Source: Clostridiales bacterium
GTDB lineage: Bacteria > Bacillota > Clostridia > Oscillospirales > CAG-382
Assembly (NCBI GenBank): GCA_003343885.1
Contig: QAKH01000067.1
Coordinates: 1 to 30,521, forward strand
Length of the DNA stretch: 30,521 nt
Reading direction: 5' to 3'
Shown here: piece by piece, positions 1-6,347 of the stretch
How the letters are laid out: each line of letters starts with the position of its first letter
How positions within the stretch are numbered: position 1 is the stretch's first letter
Translations under genes and position numbers: made by a program
The notes under the pieces: generated by a model
The model's input: the letters and a program-made list of their open reading frames with translations, nothing else
Told to the model about the DNA's origin: nothing
Database searches by the model: none

Positions 1-97
1 GAGGGCTCGCAAGCCCTCTGTGTACTTTTTTGGTACTTTTTTCGTACAAGCGAAAAAAGTGCGGCGAAGCGCCGCTCCAATTTTCGCGGACGAGCAA
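1..97 (+). repeat. Hairpin-rich repeat module, copy A (may start outside the window)
   Basis: Three hairpins follow one another. GAGGGCT/AGCCCTC occupies 1-18, a perfect 10-bp stem ACTTTTTTCG/CGAAAAAAGT occupies 35-60, and GCGGCG/CGCCGC occupies 61-75. They are followed by a core at 71-97 that overlaps the last hairpin. The core matches the reverse complement of 17974-18000 at 25 of 27 positions, and the hairpin order is the same there. This points to a dispersed non-coding repeat family. No open frame of note lies inside. Confidence 0.7.
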
Positions 98-308
98 TCT
101 GAAACAACAATTTTTATTCATCGCGAAAACAAACCCGTTTTCGTGCCATAAACGCCAGCACGAAAACTCAGATGGCAATCCAAAAACCCCATCATAACAA
201 AAAACAAAAAATTTAATAAAACACTGCCTGTGTTAGCCCCATGTCGCAAAGGCGTAAAGATAAAATGTGTTTTCCTGCGTTTCCACCATATTCTGGAAAT
301 TCAAGTAT

Positions 309-353
309 CGCCGTAAAACATGCGCAGCGAAGCGGAGCCGGAGTTTTACGGCG
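309..353. repeat. 11-bp perfect hairpin in gene-free DNA
   Basis: CGCCGTAAAAC at 309-319 pairs perfectly with GTTTTACGGCG at 343-353 across a 23-nt purine-rich loop. It sits between repeat copies A and B and has no T-run, so it is not a clear terminator. It may be part of the same mobile or structured repeat. Nothing else was recognised between 98 and 365. Confidence 0.5.
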
Positions 354-365
354 TAAGGGAGTCCA

Positions 366-425
366 GAGGGCAACGCCCTATGGCGTACTTTTTTGATACT
401 TTTTTCGTACGAGCGAAAAAAGTAT
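366..425 (+). repeat. Hairpin-rich repeat module, copy B
   Basis: This resembles 1-60 in order and orientation. A short GAGGGC..GCCCT hairpin is followed by a T-rich spacer, then a perfect 12-bp stem (396-407 with 414-425) and a TACGAG loop. The spacer and second hairpin are nearly the same as in copy A (loop TACAAG). Direct orientation relative to copy A argues against the two being the inverted ends of one element. Confidence 0.6.
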
Positions 426-488
426 ATATCGTCCCTAAATCAAAATGGGAGTAGTAAAAACAACAGAATTTTGTTTACAAACTATGTA

Positions 489-517
489 TTGCACAGTTTA
501 CATTATGCAGTTATAAT
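489..517 (+). promoter_or_regulatory. Sigma-A type promoter for the 570-1109 gene
   Basis: TTGCAC at 489-494 and TATAAT at 512-517 are separated by exactly 17 bp. Transcription would begin near 524 and give a leader of about 45 nt before the ATG at 570. Confidence 0.6.
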
Positions 518-569
518 AATTTAATAATCACAAAATGTAAAAAAAGATAATAGCGTGAGGGGGATAGCC

Positions 570-1109
570 ATGGCAAGATACGAAGCTGATATGCTGAACG
601 CCGGGTACTGCGAGCACCTCGTTTCCGTAAAGCCGTCGCCGGCAGCGAAAGCCGCAAAGGCTCTCATAATCGTGTGCGCCGCAGCGCTTGCTTTTGTCAT
701 GCTTTTTCTTACTCTTATGACAATTCCGGCAGTCAGCTTTTTGCTTTTGGCTATAATTGTTTTTCTTTCGTGGTACATTTGGCAGTTTACCAAGGTGGAA
801 TACGAATATATCATAGCCTCCGGTGAGCTTGAACTTTCCAAAATATACGGGGCGAGAGTGCGTAAGAACGTGCTTACGCTAAAACTGTCGGAGGTGTCGG
901 AAATATTCCCGGAAACCTCTGCTTCCGGCGCGTCCGCTTCTGATAAGTCCGGCTCTGCCGTTCGTGCGTGCAACAAAGGCGATAAAAGTGCGTACTGCCT
1001 CCGTTTTGCCTCATCAGACGGCGAAAAGAAGGTATTGGTTATCAGCGCTCCGGAAAAAACGCTGAGCTGTCTTAAATATTACAGAAGATCTGCATTTGTA
1101 ACACAATAA
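570..1109 (+). CDS. Small membrane protein, DUF6106-like
   Basis: A 179-residue protein. Two hydrophobic stretches lie at about residues 30-70 (ALIIVCAAALAFVMLFLTL and a second ending FLSWYIW). They form a membrane hairpin, followed by a soluble C-terminal half. The phrase VEYEYIIASGELELSKI after the second segment resembles the family called DUF6106 in clostridia; this is recognition from memory, not a search. The function is unknown. I chose the ATG at 570 over an upstream in-frame GTG at 555 because GAGGGGG ends six bases before it. A good promoter lies at 489-517. A stem-loop follows the stop, and the amidohydrolase gene starts 85 bases later, so the two may be co-transcribed. Confidence 0.75.
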   Translation: MARYEADMLNAGYCEHLVSVKPSPAAKAAKALIIVCAAALAFVMLFLTLMTIPAVSFLLLAIIVFLSWYIWQFTKVEYEYIIASGELELSKIYGARVRKNVLTLKLSEVSEIFPETSASGASASDKSGSAVRACNKGDKSAYCLRFASSDGEKKVLVISAPEKTLSCLKYYRRSAFVTQ

Positions 1110-1114
1110 AAGTT

Positions 1115-1152
1115 TTTCACGGTACCCGACAAAACTGCGGAGTACCGTGAAA
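1115..1152 (+). terminator. Stem-loop after the DUF6106-like gene
   Basis: TTTCACGGTAC pairs perfectly with GTACCGTGAAA (11 bp), and CCG/CGG extends the stem inside. It is followed by GTTATTTG rather than a true U-run. It may be a weak terminator or a processing or stability hairpin before the next gene. Confidence 0.4.
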
Positions 1153-1194
1153 GTTATTTGAGCGTAAATTTAAATTCTGAAAGGATAGTAAAGT

Positions 1195-1995
1195 ATGGTA
1201 ATTGACTTTCACACACATGCGTTTCCCGATAAACTTGCGCCGAGAGCAATATCGGTACTGGCGCAAAAATCCGGTCTTTATCCGTTCCACGACGGAAGCA
1301 CGTCCGGTTCTCTCGGACTTATGGATAAAAGCGGGATTGACAAATCGGTTGTTCTTTCGATAGCCACAAAGCCGACGCAGGAACATTCTATAAATGCGTT
1401 TGTCGTAGAAATGTCAAAAAACCCAAGGCTCATACCGTTCGGTTCGGTTTTCCCCGGAAGCGACACATGGGAGGAATCTCTTGAATTTTTGAAAAACGCA
1501 GGCATAAAAGGTATAAAACTCCATCCCGAGTACCAGGATTTTGAGCTTGACTGCCCCGAGGCAATGAAAGTGTACGAAAAATGCGGAAAACTCGGTTTAA
1601 TCGTACAGTTTCACGCCGGAATGGACGAAGCGTATTTTCCGCCCGTGCATACGGGAGCCAAGCGTATAAACCATGTTTGCGAAGCTTTCCCGGATACAAT
1701 ATTCGTCGCGGCGCACCTTGGCGGATACAACATGTGGAACGAAACCGAAACGGATTTGAACTGTTACGATAATTTGTATCTCGACACTTCCATGACTCAA
1801 ACTGCTCAGCATATTGACAAGGACCTTGCGTATAGAATAGCTAAAAAATTCGGTCCTGAGCATTTGCTGTTAGGCAGTGACTCGCCGTGGGAAAATCCTG
1901 CCGACTCGGTAAGAGCCGTTAAAAATCTGGGACTCTCCGAAGAAGATACCGAGCTTATTCTGTGGAAAAACGCTGTCAGATTGCTGAATTTATAA
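1195..1995 (+). CDS. Amidohydrolase-2 family metal-dependent hydrolase
   Basis: A 266-residue TIM-barrel protein of the Amidohydro_2 (PF04909) type, which includes decarboxylases and lactone hydrolases. The metal-site residues expected of the family are visible: H6 and H8 in DFHTH, H140 in VQFHAG, H174 in VAAHLGG, and D229 in LLGSDSPW. Length fits a complete short member. GAAAGGA lies upstream of the ATG with slightly long spacing. No signal peptide is seen, so it should be cytoplasmic. The substrate cannot be told from sequence. The neighbouring Gfo/Idh gene is on the opposite strand and gives only weak support for a sugar or aromatic acid role. Transcription should end at the strong terminator at 2113-2166. 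Confidence 0.85.
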   Translation: MVIDFHTHAFPDKLAPRAISVLAQKSGLYPFHDGSTSGSLGLMDKSGIDKSVVLSIATKPTQEHSINAFVVEMSKNPRLIPFGSVFPGSDTWEESLEFLKNAGIKGIKLHPEYQDFELDCPEAMKVYEKCGKLGLIVQFHAGMDEAYFPPVHTGAKRINHVCEAFPDTIFVAAHLGGYNMWNETETDLNCYDNLYLDTSMTQTAQHIDKDLAYRIAKKFGPEHLLLGSDSPWENPADSVRAVKNLGLSEEDTELILWKNAVRLLNL

Positions 1996-2004
1996 TTTTA
2001 TAAC

Positions 2005-2036
2005 AATTTTATAAATACATAATTTTATAAATACAT
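2005..2036. repeat. Exact 16-bp tandem duplication
   Basis: AATTTTATAAATACAT is present twice head to tail at 2005-2020 and 2021-2036, just after the amidohydrolase stop. A further partial copy precedes it. It is AT-rich and most likely arose by replication slippage. Confidence 0.7.
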
Positions 2037-2112
2037 ATCTTAAAACAGTTTTTCCGCCGTGTATTTTGCGATTGCCCAAAACGGCTCACAAAAATCCCAC
2101 AAAAATAAAATG

Positions 2113-2166
2113 TCCGCAGGCTTGCCGAGCTGCTTTTCAGCACAGTGCCTGCGGATTTTTTGTTTA
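2113..2166. terminator. Bidirectional rho-independent terminator between convergent genes
   Basis: TCCGCAGGC (2113-2121) pairs with GCCTGCGGA (2147-2155), and a smaller AGCTG/CAGC stem lies in the loop. TTTTTTGTTT follows on the plus strand. A T-rich tract also follows the stem on the minus strand, so it can serve both the amidohydrolase gene and the minus-strand gene ending at 2251. Confidence 0.8.
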
Positions 2167-2250
2167 TTGAATTATTTTGAATTTTGAAAAAGACGCATGT
2201 CAGGGTTGCCTCACGCTTGTAAAAAGCAAAACCGTCGGTATAGCGGAAAC

Positions 2251-3267
2251 TTAAGGCCTTAGCTTGCAGGGACTTGTCGCATATATGTCGCCTATAACCC
2301 CTAGCACCTCAAGACCGTCTTTCAGCGTACAGTACGGACTTTCGACGTCACTTCCGGCGTCGAGCGAATCGTAAAAACGCTTCATCATCATGGCGTGACC
2401 TCTGCCCCAGACCATTTTGCCTATTGAAAGACTGTTCGAGTCGTCAACCAACATTTCACAGCCGTCTGACGTTTCCTTGTACAGCCGGTTGTCACGAAGT
2501 ATCAGTTTGCCCTTTTCAAGATATACGTCCACCTGAACGCTGTCGTCCTTGTAATTGCAGTTTGTGGCATAAAATATTGATGTTTTTCCGCTTTTGTAAA
2601 AGATTGTTGCCTCGGCGGTGTCCTCAACCTCAATAAGACCGCTGTTCTTGCGAAGTGCAACAGAGCCGAGCGTGTGATCGACAGGACCTCCGAAGTAGTA
2701 GAGCAAATCAAGCGTGTGAATTGACTGATTCATAAGTACGCCGCCGCCCTCGGTCGCAAAACGTCCTCTCCAGGGGCTTTCGCTGTAATACTTTCCAGAA
2801 CGGTTCCAGGTCATAAAACCTCTTGCCCCGAGAAATTCTCCCATCTCTCCGGAGTCTATTATCTGTTTTGCCGTAAGGTTTGTCGGAATTACTCTGTTCT
2901 GGAAGGAAACACATACTTTTTTTCCGGTCTGTTCTTTAACGGAAAGTATTTCAAGTCCCTGCGCATAGTTCAGCGCCGCCGGCTTCTCAAGATACACGTC
3001 AGCGCCGGCAAGCATGCTGTCTGCCGCCATATCCTTATGAAGAAAATGCGGAGTGCAGATGTGCACAACGTCCGGCTTTACCTTTTCAAGCATCTCACGA
3101 TAGCCGGTAAATGTTTGCGTGGGGTATGGTATCGACTTTTCAGCCGCTTTTATCTTTTCCTCATCAATATCACATATCGCCGCTATTTCAGCGATATTTT
3201 CCGAAAGAATTGACGCTATATGTACGGTGGAAATTCCACCAAGTCCGATAATGGCAGTTCTTTTCAT
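2251..3267 (-). CDS. Gfo/Idh/MocA family oxidoreductase
   Basis: A 338-residue NAD(P)-dependent sugar or polyol dehydrogenase-like protein. The N-terminal Rossmann fold begins AIIGLGGIS. The family signature EKP is at residues 94-96 (VYLEKPAALN), preceded by DVVHICTPHFLH. The C-terminal alpha/beta domain includes GGGVLMNQSIHTLDLLYYF, where the active-site H and D of the family are kept. The family oxidises or reduces sugars, inositols and nucleotide sugars; the substrate is unknown here. The start is the ATG at 3265-3267, where GGTAGGAA lies very close, so the ribosome site is only fair. It lies 79 bases downstream of tadA on the same strand and may be co-transcribed with it. Confidence 0.88.
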   Translation of the reverse strand: MKRTAIIGLGGISTVHIASILSENIAEIAAICDIDEEKIKAAEKSIPYPTQTFTGYREMLEKVKPDVVHICTPHFLHKDMAADSMLAGADVYLEKPAALNYAQGLEILSVKEQTGKKVCVSFQNRVIPTNLTAKQIIDSGEMGEFLGARGFMTWNRSGKYYSESPWRGRFATEGGGVLMNQSIHTLDLLYYFGGPVDHTLGSVALRKNSGLIEVEDTAEATIFYKSGKTSIFYATNCNYKDDSVQVDVYLEKGKLILRDNRLYKETSDGCEMLVDDSNSLSIGKMVWGRGHAMMMKRFYDSLDAGSDVESPYCTLKDGLEVLGVIGDIYATSPCKLRP

Positions 3268-3346
3268 TTCCTACCAGCCCTTTCAGTTATACGATATCCG
3301 AGCGCTTTCAGCCTGTAACCGCTCACAGCCTGTCCGTTTCCGCCGC

Positions 3347-3820
3347 TCAGCCTTTATTGCGTACTTTTTTATTATGTCTTAATTCTTTGAAAAAATCACT
3401 TAAAATTTGTGAACATTCCTTTTCCATTATGCCGCCTGTTATGCCCGGCTTGTGATTGTACCCCAAATCGTTAAAATTTATAACGCTGCCGAAAGAGCCG
3501 GCTTTGGAGTCGTATGCGCCGAAGTAAACGTTTTCTATTCTTGCGTTTATTATGGCACCGGCGCACATGGGGCAGGGCTCAAGCGTGACATACAGGTCGC
3601 AGCCGCAGAGTCTCCAGCCGCCGAGCTTGCGGCACGCCGAATTGATTGCGGAAATTTCAGCATGGCACAACGCATTTTTTGCCTGCTCACGGCGGTTTCT
3701 TCCGCCGGAAATTATTTTGCCGTCCTTTACTATAACCGCCCCAACCGGAGTTTCGCCGTGACGTGCGGCGGTTTTGGCTCTTAAAAGAGCATGTTTCATG
3801 AATTTTTTTCTTTCGTCCAT
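3347..3820 (-). CDS. tadA: tRNA-specific adenosine deaminase TadA
   Basis: A 157-residue zinc cytidine/adenosine deaminase. By family knowledge it converts A34 to inosine in tRNA-Arg(ACG). The zinc ligands are H53 in CHAEISAIN and C83/C86 in EPCPMCAGAI, with the catalytic glutamate at E55. GETPVGAVIV near the N-terminus and the TadA-type length support this over other deaminases. The start is uncertain. The ATG at 3818-3820 is separated from an AAAGG by a small GCCGC/GCGGC hairpin (about 3826-3837), while the in-frame ATG eight codons in has a purine-rich stretch before it. The perfect palindrome at 3904-3925 is about 85 bases upstream. Confidence 0.93.
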   Translation of the reverse strand: MDERKKFMKHALLRAKTAARHGETPVGAVIVKDGKIISGGRNRREQAKNALCHAEISAINSACRKLGGWRLCGCDLYVTLEPCPMCAGAIINARIENVYFGAYDSKAGSFGSVINFNDLGYNHKPGITGGIMEKECSQILSDFFKELRHNKKVRNKG

Positions 3821-3903
3821 AAAATGCCGCTTGCGGCTGTACCTTTCGTCTTTTATTGTTACTGTATCTTTCTTTATCTTATAAGTACTTGCTTTTATTT
3901 CAT

Positions 3904-3925
3904 ATCTGTATACCGGTATACAGAT
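3904..3925. promoter_or_regulatory. Perfect 22-bp palindrome, candidate operator
   Basis: ATCTGTATACC followed by GGTATACAGAT is a perfect inverted repeat with no spacer. It lies between the CPBP protease gene and tadA, both on the minus strand. The lack of a loop and of a T-run fits a dimeric repressor site better than a terminator. No regulator gene is adjacent. A nine-base half-site (TGTATACCG) recurs at 5432-5440. Confidence 0.5.
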
Positions 3926-3998
3926 TCTTTGCGTATTTTGCGGTGATGGGGTGATAAGGCGATGCAGTTTGAGTTACGGATTTCAAACAGAGCCGTTC

Positions 3999-5261
3999 TC
4001 AAAATGCGTAATAAACATAAACGTTCCATATAAAAAGCAATATCAGCAAAACCGTACACGGGGAGAAAAACGCGCTCAGTCCGACGTTTGGTTCTGCCTG
4101 TTCAGCCTGTTCATCCTGTTCTGCTTGTTCAGCCTGTTCAGAGTTTTCTGACCTTTCAGAGTTTTGGAACTGTTCAGCGGTTTTAAGTTGTTCAGGGGTT
4201 TTGGGCTGCTCAGAGTTTTCGGACTGTTCAGAGCTTTCAGACTGTTCAAATTTTATGAGTTGTTCTGAGTATTCGGTTTGTTGTTCTTGCAAAAGCTGTT
4301 CTTTTTGCCCTGCAGGCTCCGCCGCAGTCTTTTTTTTGCCTCCGGAAAACAGAAGTATAAATCCGATAACGGCAAGAACGCCGGTAATAACATTGTATAT
4401 AAGATTCAGTTCGGATGTGAGAACCACGTCTGTACGCTCAGGAAGGTATACCGTGAAAAAGAAATTGGAAGCGTTGTTGAGGGCATGTATCAGCACACAG
4501 CCGATAATGTTCCCGTTTTTTTCGTATACAGCCGCAAGAACCAGTCCGAATGCCACGGCAAAAGCGAGCTGTGAAACCGAGCCGTGAGCTAAACCGAATA
4601 TGAGTGCCGAGGCAACTGCGGCAAAGCCAAAGCCGTATTTTCTAAGGGATTTAAACATTATTCCACGGAACACATACTCTTCGGCGATAGGCGTAAATAC
4701 GCAAAGCGACAGAAAATAAACGGCAAGGTCCGGCAATGTGAGAGAAACCTCCGGAATTTGGCTTGCCGACGTTCCCGAACCAAAAAAGGACGGAGCAATA
4801 AAGCCCGCGATTTTGTCTGTGAGCATAGCCGCAGAGGACGCCATAAACTGTGTGCACGCAAATATCGCAATCATCTGCAAAGGCTTTACTTTTCCCGAAA
4901 CGCTGAAAGATTCTCCGAAATTCTGCGAAAGTATCTTTGATGAAAACAGCGCAAACGGCAGAATAAAAGTCAAAAGCTCAGACAGCATTGAAACAAATTC
5001 GGTAAACATTACCGAAGTGTACAAATCCTGCGCCGCAGCGTGCGACTGCATTGCCGAAGTTCCGAAAACAAGCGATAAAAAACTCTCAAACGCCCTTGCA
5101 ATATACGGCGAACAAAATGCGCCGGCATAATGAAGCAGGTACGCAAACGCAACCGTCACCAAAAACATTCCTGCAAGCGAGCCTGCCGTGCGTCTTGCGT
5201 ACTTTTTCATTTTTTTGCGTGTCCTGATTCTTGACACGTTTTCAAACTCTATCGTATCCAA
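3999..5261 (-). CDS. CPBP family intramembrane glutamic protease with EQ-rich insert
   Basis: A 420-residue multi-pass membrane protein of the CPBP (Abi, PF02517) family. The catalytic motifs are EEYVFR with E194, E195 and R199, then FGLAH with H226, and HALNN with H259 and N263. Family members process lipoproteins, prenylated proteins or signalling substrates in the membrane. After the core, residues about 319-390 form a low-complexity segment full of EQ, SEQ and AEQ units, followed by one last membrane helix (TVLLILLFIWNVYVYY). Such an insert is not usual for the family. The start codon is TTG at 5259-5261: AAGGAAG (5269-5275) sits seven bases before it. A minus-strand promoter is proposed at 5423-5451. 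Confidence 0.87.
   Translation of the reverse strand: MDTIEFENVSRIRTRKKMKKYARRTAGSLAGMFLVTVAFAYLLHYAGAFCSPYIARAFESFLSLVFGTSAMQSHAAAQDLYTSVMFTEFVSMLSELLTFILPFALFSSKILSQNFGESFSVSGKVKPLQMIAIFACTQFMASSAAMLTDKIAGFIAPSFFGSGTSASQIPEVSLTLPDLAVYFLSLCVFTPIAEEYVFRGIMFKSLRKYGFGFAAVASALIFGLAHGSVSQLAFAVAFGLVLAAVYEKNGNIIGCVLIHALNNASNFFFTVYLPERTDVVLTSELNLIYNVITGVLAVIGFILLFSGGKKKTAAEPAGQKEQLLQEQQTEYSEQLIKFEQSESSEQSENSEQPKTPEQLKTAEQFQNSERSENSEQAEQAEQDEQAEQAEPNVGLSAFFSPCTVLLILLFIWNVYVYYAF
4093..4305 (-). repeat. Imperfect 9-bp repeats encoding an EQ-rich linker
   Basis: Variants of CTGTTCAGC/GAG on the plus strand recur with mostly 9-bp spacing. On the coding strand they specify repeated E-Q plus one residue. 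Units are multiples of three, so gain or loss of copies keeps the frame. They lie inside the CPBP protease gene. Confidence 0.75.
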
Positions 5262-5614
5262 TGTTTTACTTCCTTACTTTACTTTTACTTGCTTGCTTTA
5301 CCCATCATAATGCCGGTTTGCTGATAAATGCCCTACCGGCGCTCTTTGAAGTTAATATTTTATATAAGTCGCGTTAATTACGCCGTGTTCAAGCTCAGTT
5401 TATTTCGTTTTATGCCTTTATTATTATACCGTGTATACCGCAAAAAGGCAAAAAACATTCGCGCAAAACAGATTTTCTTTTTTATAAAAGACATACACAA
5501 ATATTATAGTTTAGCGCTTAAAGCGTGTCAAGAATTTTTACTTTTCTTTTACACTATTTTATGAGCGCTGTCATGACGACTTAACAAAGTGGGAAATATT
5601 AAGGAAATATGTAG
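5262..5614. other. Divergent intergenic region without a convincing gene
   Basis: This AT-rich stretch separates the CPBP gene (minus) from the polysaccharide operon (plus). It holds the CPBP leader, with TTACT/TTGCT-like short repeats at about 5267-5295, and the promoter at 5423-5451. A 78-codon plus-strand frame at 5328-5564 is rich in F, K and Y, has no clear ribosome site and resembles no family, so I do not call it a gene. Confidence 0.5.
5423..5451 (-). promoter_or_regulatory. Candidate promoter for the CPBP gene
   Basis: Read on the minus strand, TTGCCT (5446-5451) and TATAAT (5423-5428) are 17 bp apart, giving a leader of about 155 nt. The spacer contains CGGTATACA, identical to a half of the 3904-3925 palindrome. 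Confidence 0.45.
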
Positions 5615-5643
5615 TAGACAAGCCGAAAAAAGTATGCTATAAT
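5615..5643 (+). promoter_or_regulatory. Extended -10 promoter of the polysaccharide operon
   Basis: TAGACA (5615-5620), a 17-bp spacer and TATAAT (5638-5643), with a TG one base before the -10 box (TGCTATAAT). Transcription should start near 5650, leaving a leader of about 135 nt before the ATG at 5787. Confidence 0.75.
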
Positions 5644-5695
5644 ATGCCAAAAGGCGAAGTGCGTGTTTGTGCGCCGAAACCTGTACTCATTTTTC

Positions 5696-5749
5696 ACAAA
5701 TAACACTGTCAACAAATAACATTGTTTAAATTATAACGTCTATAACGTC
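5696..5749 (+). repeat. Paired direct repeats in the operon leader
   Basis: ACAAATAACACTGT (5696-5709) recurs as ACAAATAACATTGT (5712-5725), one mismatch in 14 with a 16-bp period. TATAACGTC then occurs twice in tandem at 5732-5740 and 5741-5749. They lie in the untranslated leader and could bind a regulator. Confidence 0.6.
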
Positions 5750-5786
5750 AAAATACACGGCGCCTGCCGGCTTGGAGTGTTGCCTT

Positions 5787-6344
5787 ATGTCAGAAAAACG
5801 AACGCTTTCAGAATATTTTTCCATTGCCTCCGCTCTTTTCAGAGGGCTTTTTTACCGTCTGAAAACAGATTCCTGCGGACCGCTTCTGCGTGTTGAAAAA
5901 AAGGTTCGTATCTTAAGGAAAAACTGTGAAATACGCCTTGGCAGAAAGGTAAATATTCACAGAGGCGTAAAGCTCAGCGTCTACGGCAACGCCGGAAAAA
6001 AGGCGGTGCTTGAAATAGGCGACGGCTCGGCGATAGGCGACAGAACTGAAATTCATGCCGGTGAAAGCGTAACCATAGGAAACGGCACGCTGATTTCGTG
6101 GGACTGCTGTATTCTCGACAGAGATTATCATAAGCTTGAGTCGGAAACCGAGATAACAAATCCCGTAAAAATAGGAAATCACGTCTGGGTGGGCTGCAAC
6201 GTCCTTATACTTAAGGGTATTACCGTCGGCGACGGAGCGGTTATTGCGGCAGGCTCGGTAGTTACCCGTGACGTTCCGGCAGGAGCGCTTGTTGCCGGAA
6301 ATCCGGCAAAGGTTATAAGAGAAAACGTTAAATGGAGTGAATAA
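5787..6344 (+). CDS. Hexapeptide-repeat O-acyltransferase (LbetaH fold)
   Basis: A 185-residue protein whose C-terminal two thirds is a left-handed beta-helix, with [IV]G-x-x hexapeptides such as IGDGSAIGDRTEIHAG and IGNHVWVGCNVLIL. It ends with the typical VVTRDVPAGALVAGNPAKVI closing turn. The conserved catalytic-type histidine is likely that in DRDYHKLE. The family moves acetyl or other acyl groups from acyl-CoA to sugars. As first gene of the operon it probably decorates the surface polymer or its precursor in the cytoplasm. I chose the ATG at 5787 over an upstream TTG at 5772, because the GGAG at 5774-5777 falls nine bases before that ATG. The stop lies three bases before the next start, suggesting translational coupling. 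Confidence 0.88.
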   Translation: MSEKRTLSEYFSIASALFRGLFYRLKTDSCGPLLRVEKKVRILRKNCEIRLGRKVNIHRGVKLSVYGNAGKKAVLEIGDGSAIGDRTEIHAGESVTIGNGTLISWDCCILDRDYHKLESETEITNPVKIGNHVWVGCNVLILKGITVGDGAVIAAGSVVTRDVPAGALVAGNPAKVIRENVKWSE

Positions 6345-6347
6345 CCG

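Noticed and set aside
4201..4587. Plus-strand frame rich in C and S opposite the CPBP gene
   Set aside because: It is the antisense reading of the EQ-rich repeats and membrane core, and the catalytic motifs are on the minus strand.
5328..5564. 78-codon plus-strand frame in the CPBP-polymer gap
   Set aside because: It has no ribosome site, a composition that mirrors AT-rich intergenic DNA, and it overlaps the proposed minus-strand promoter and leader of the CPBP gene.
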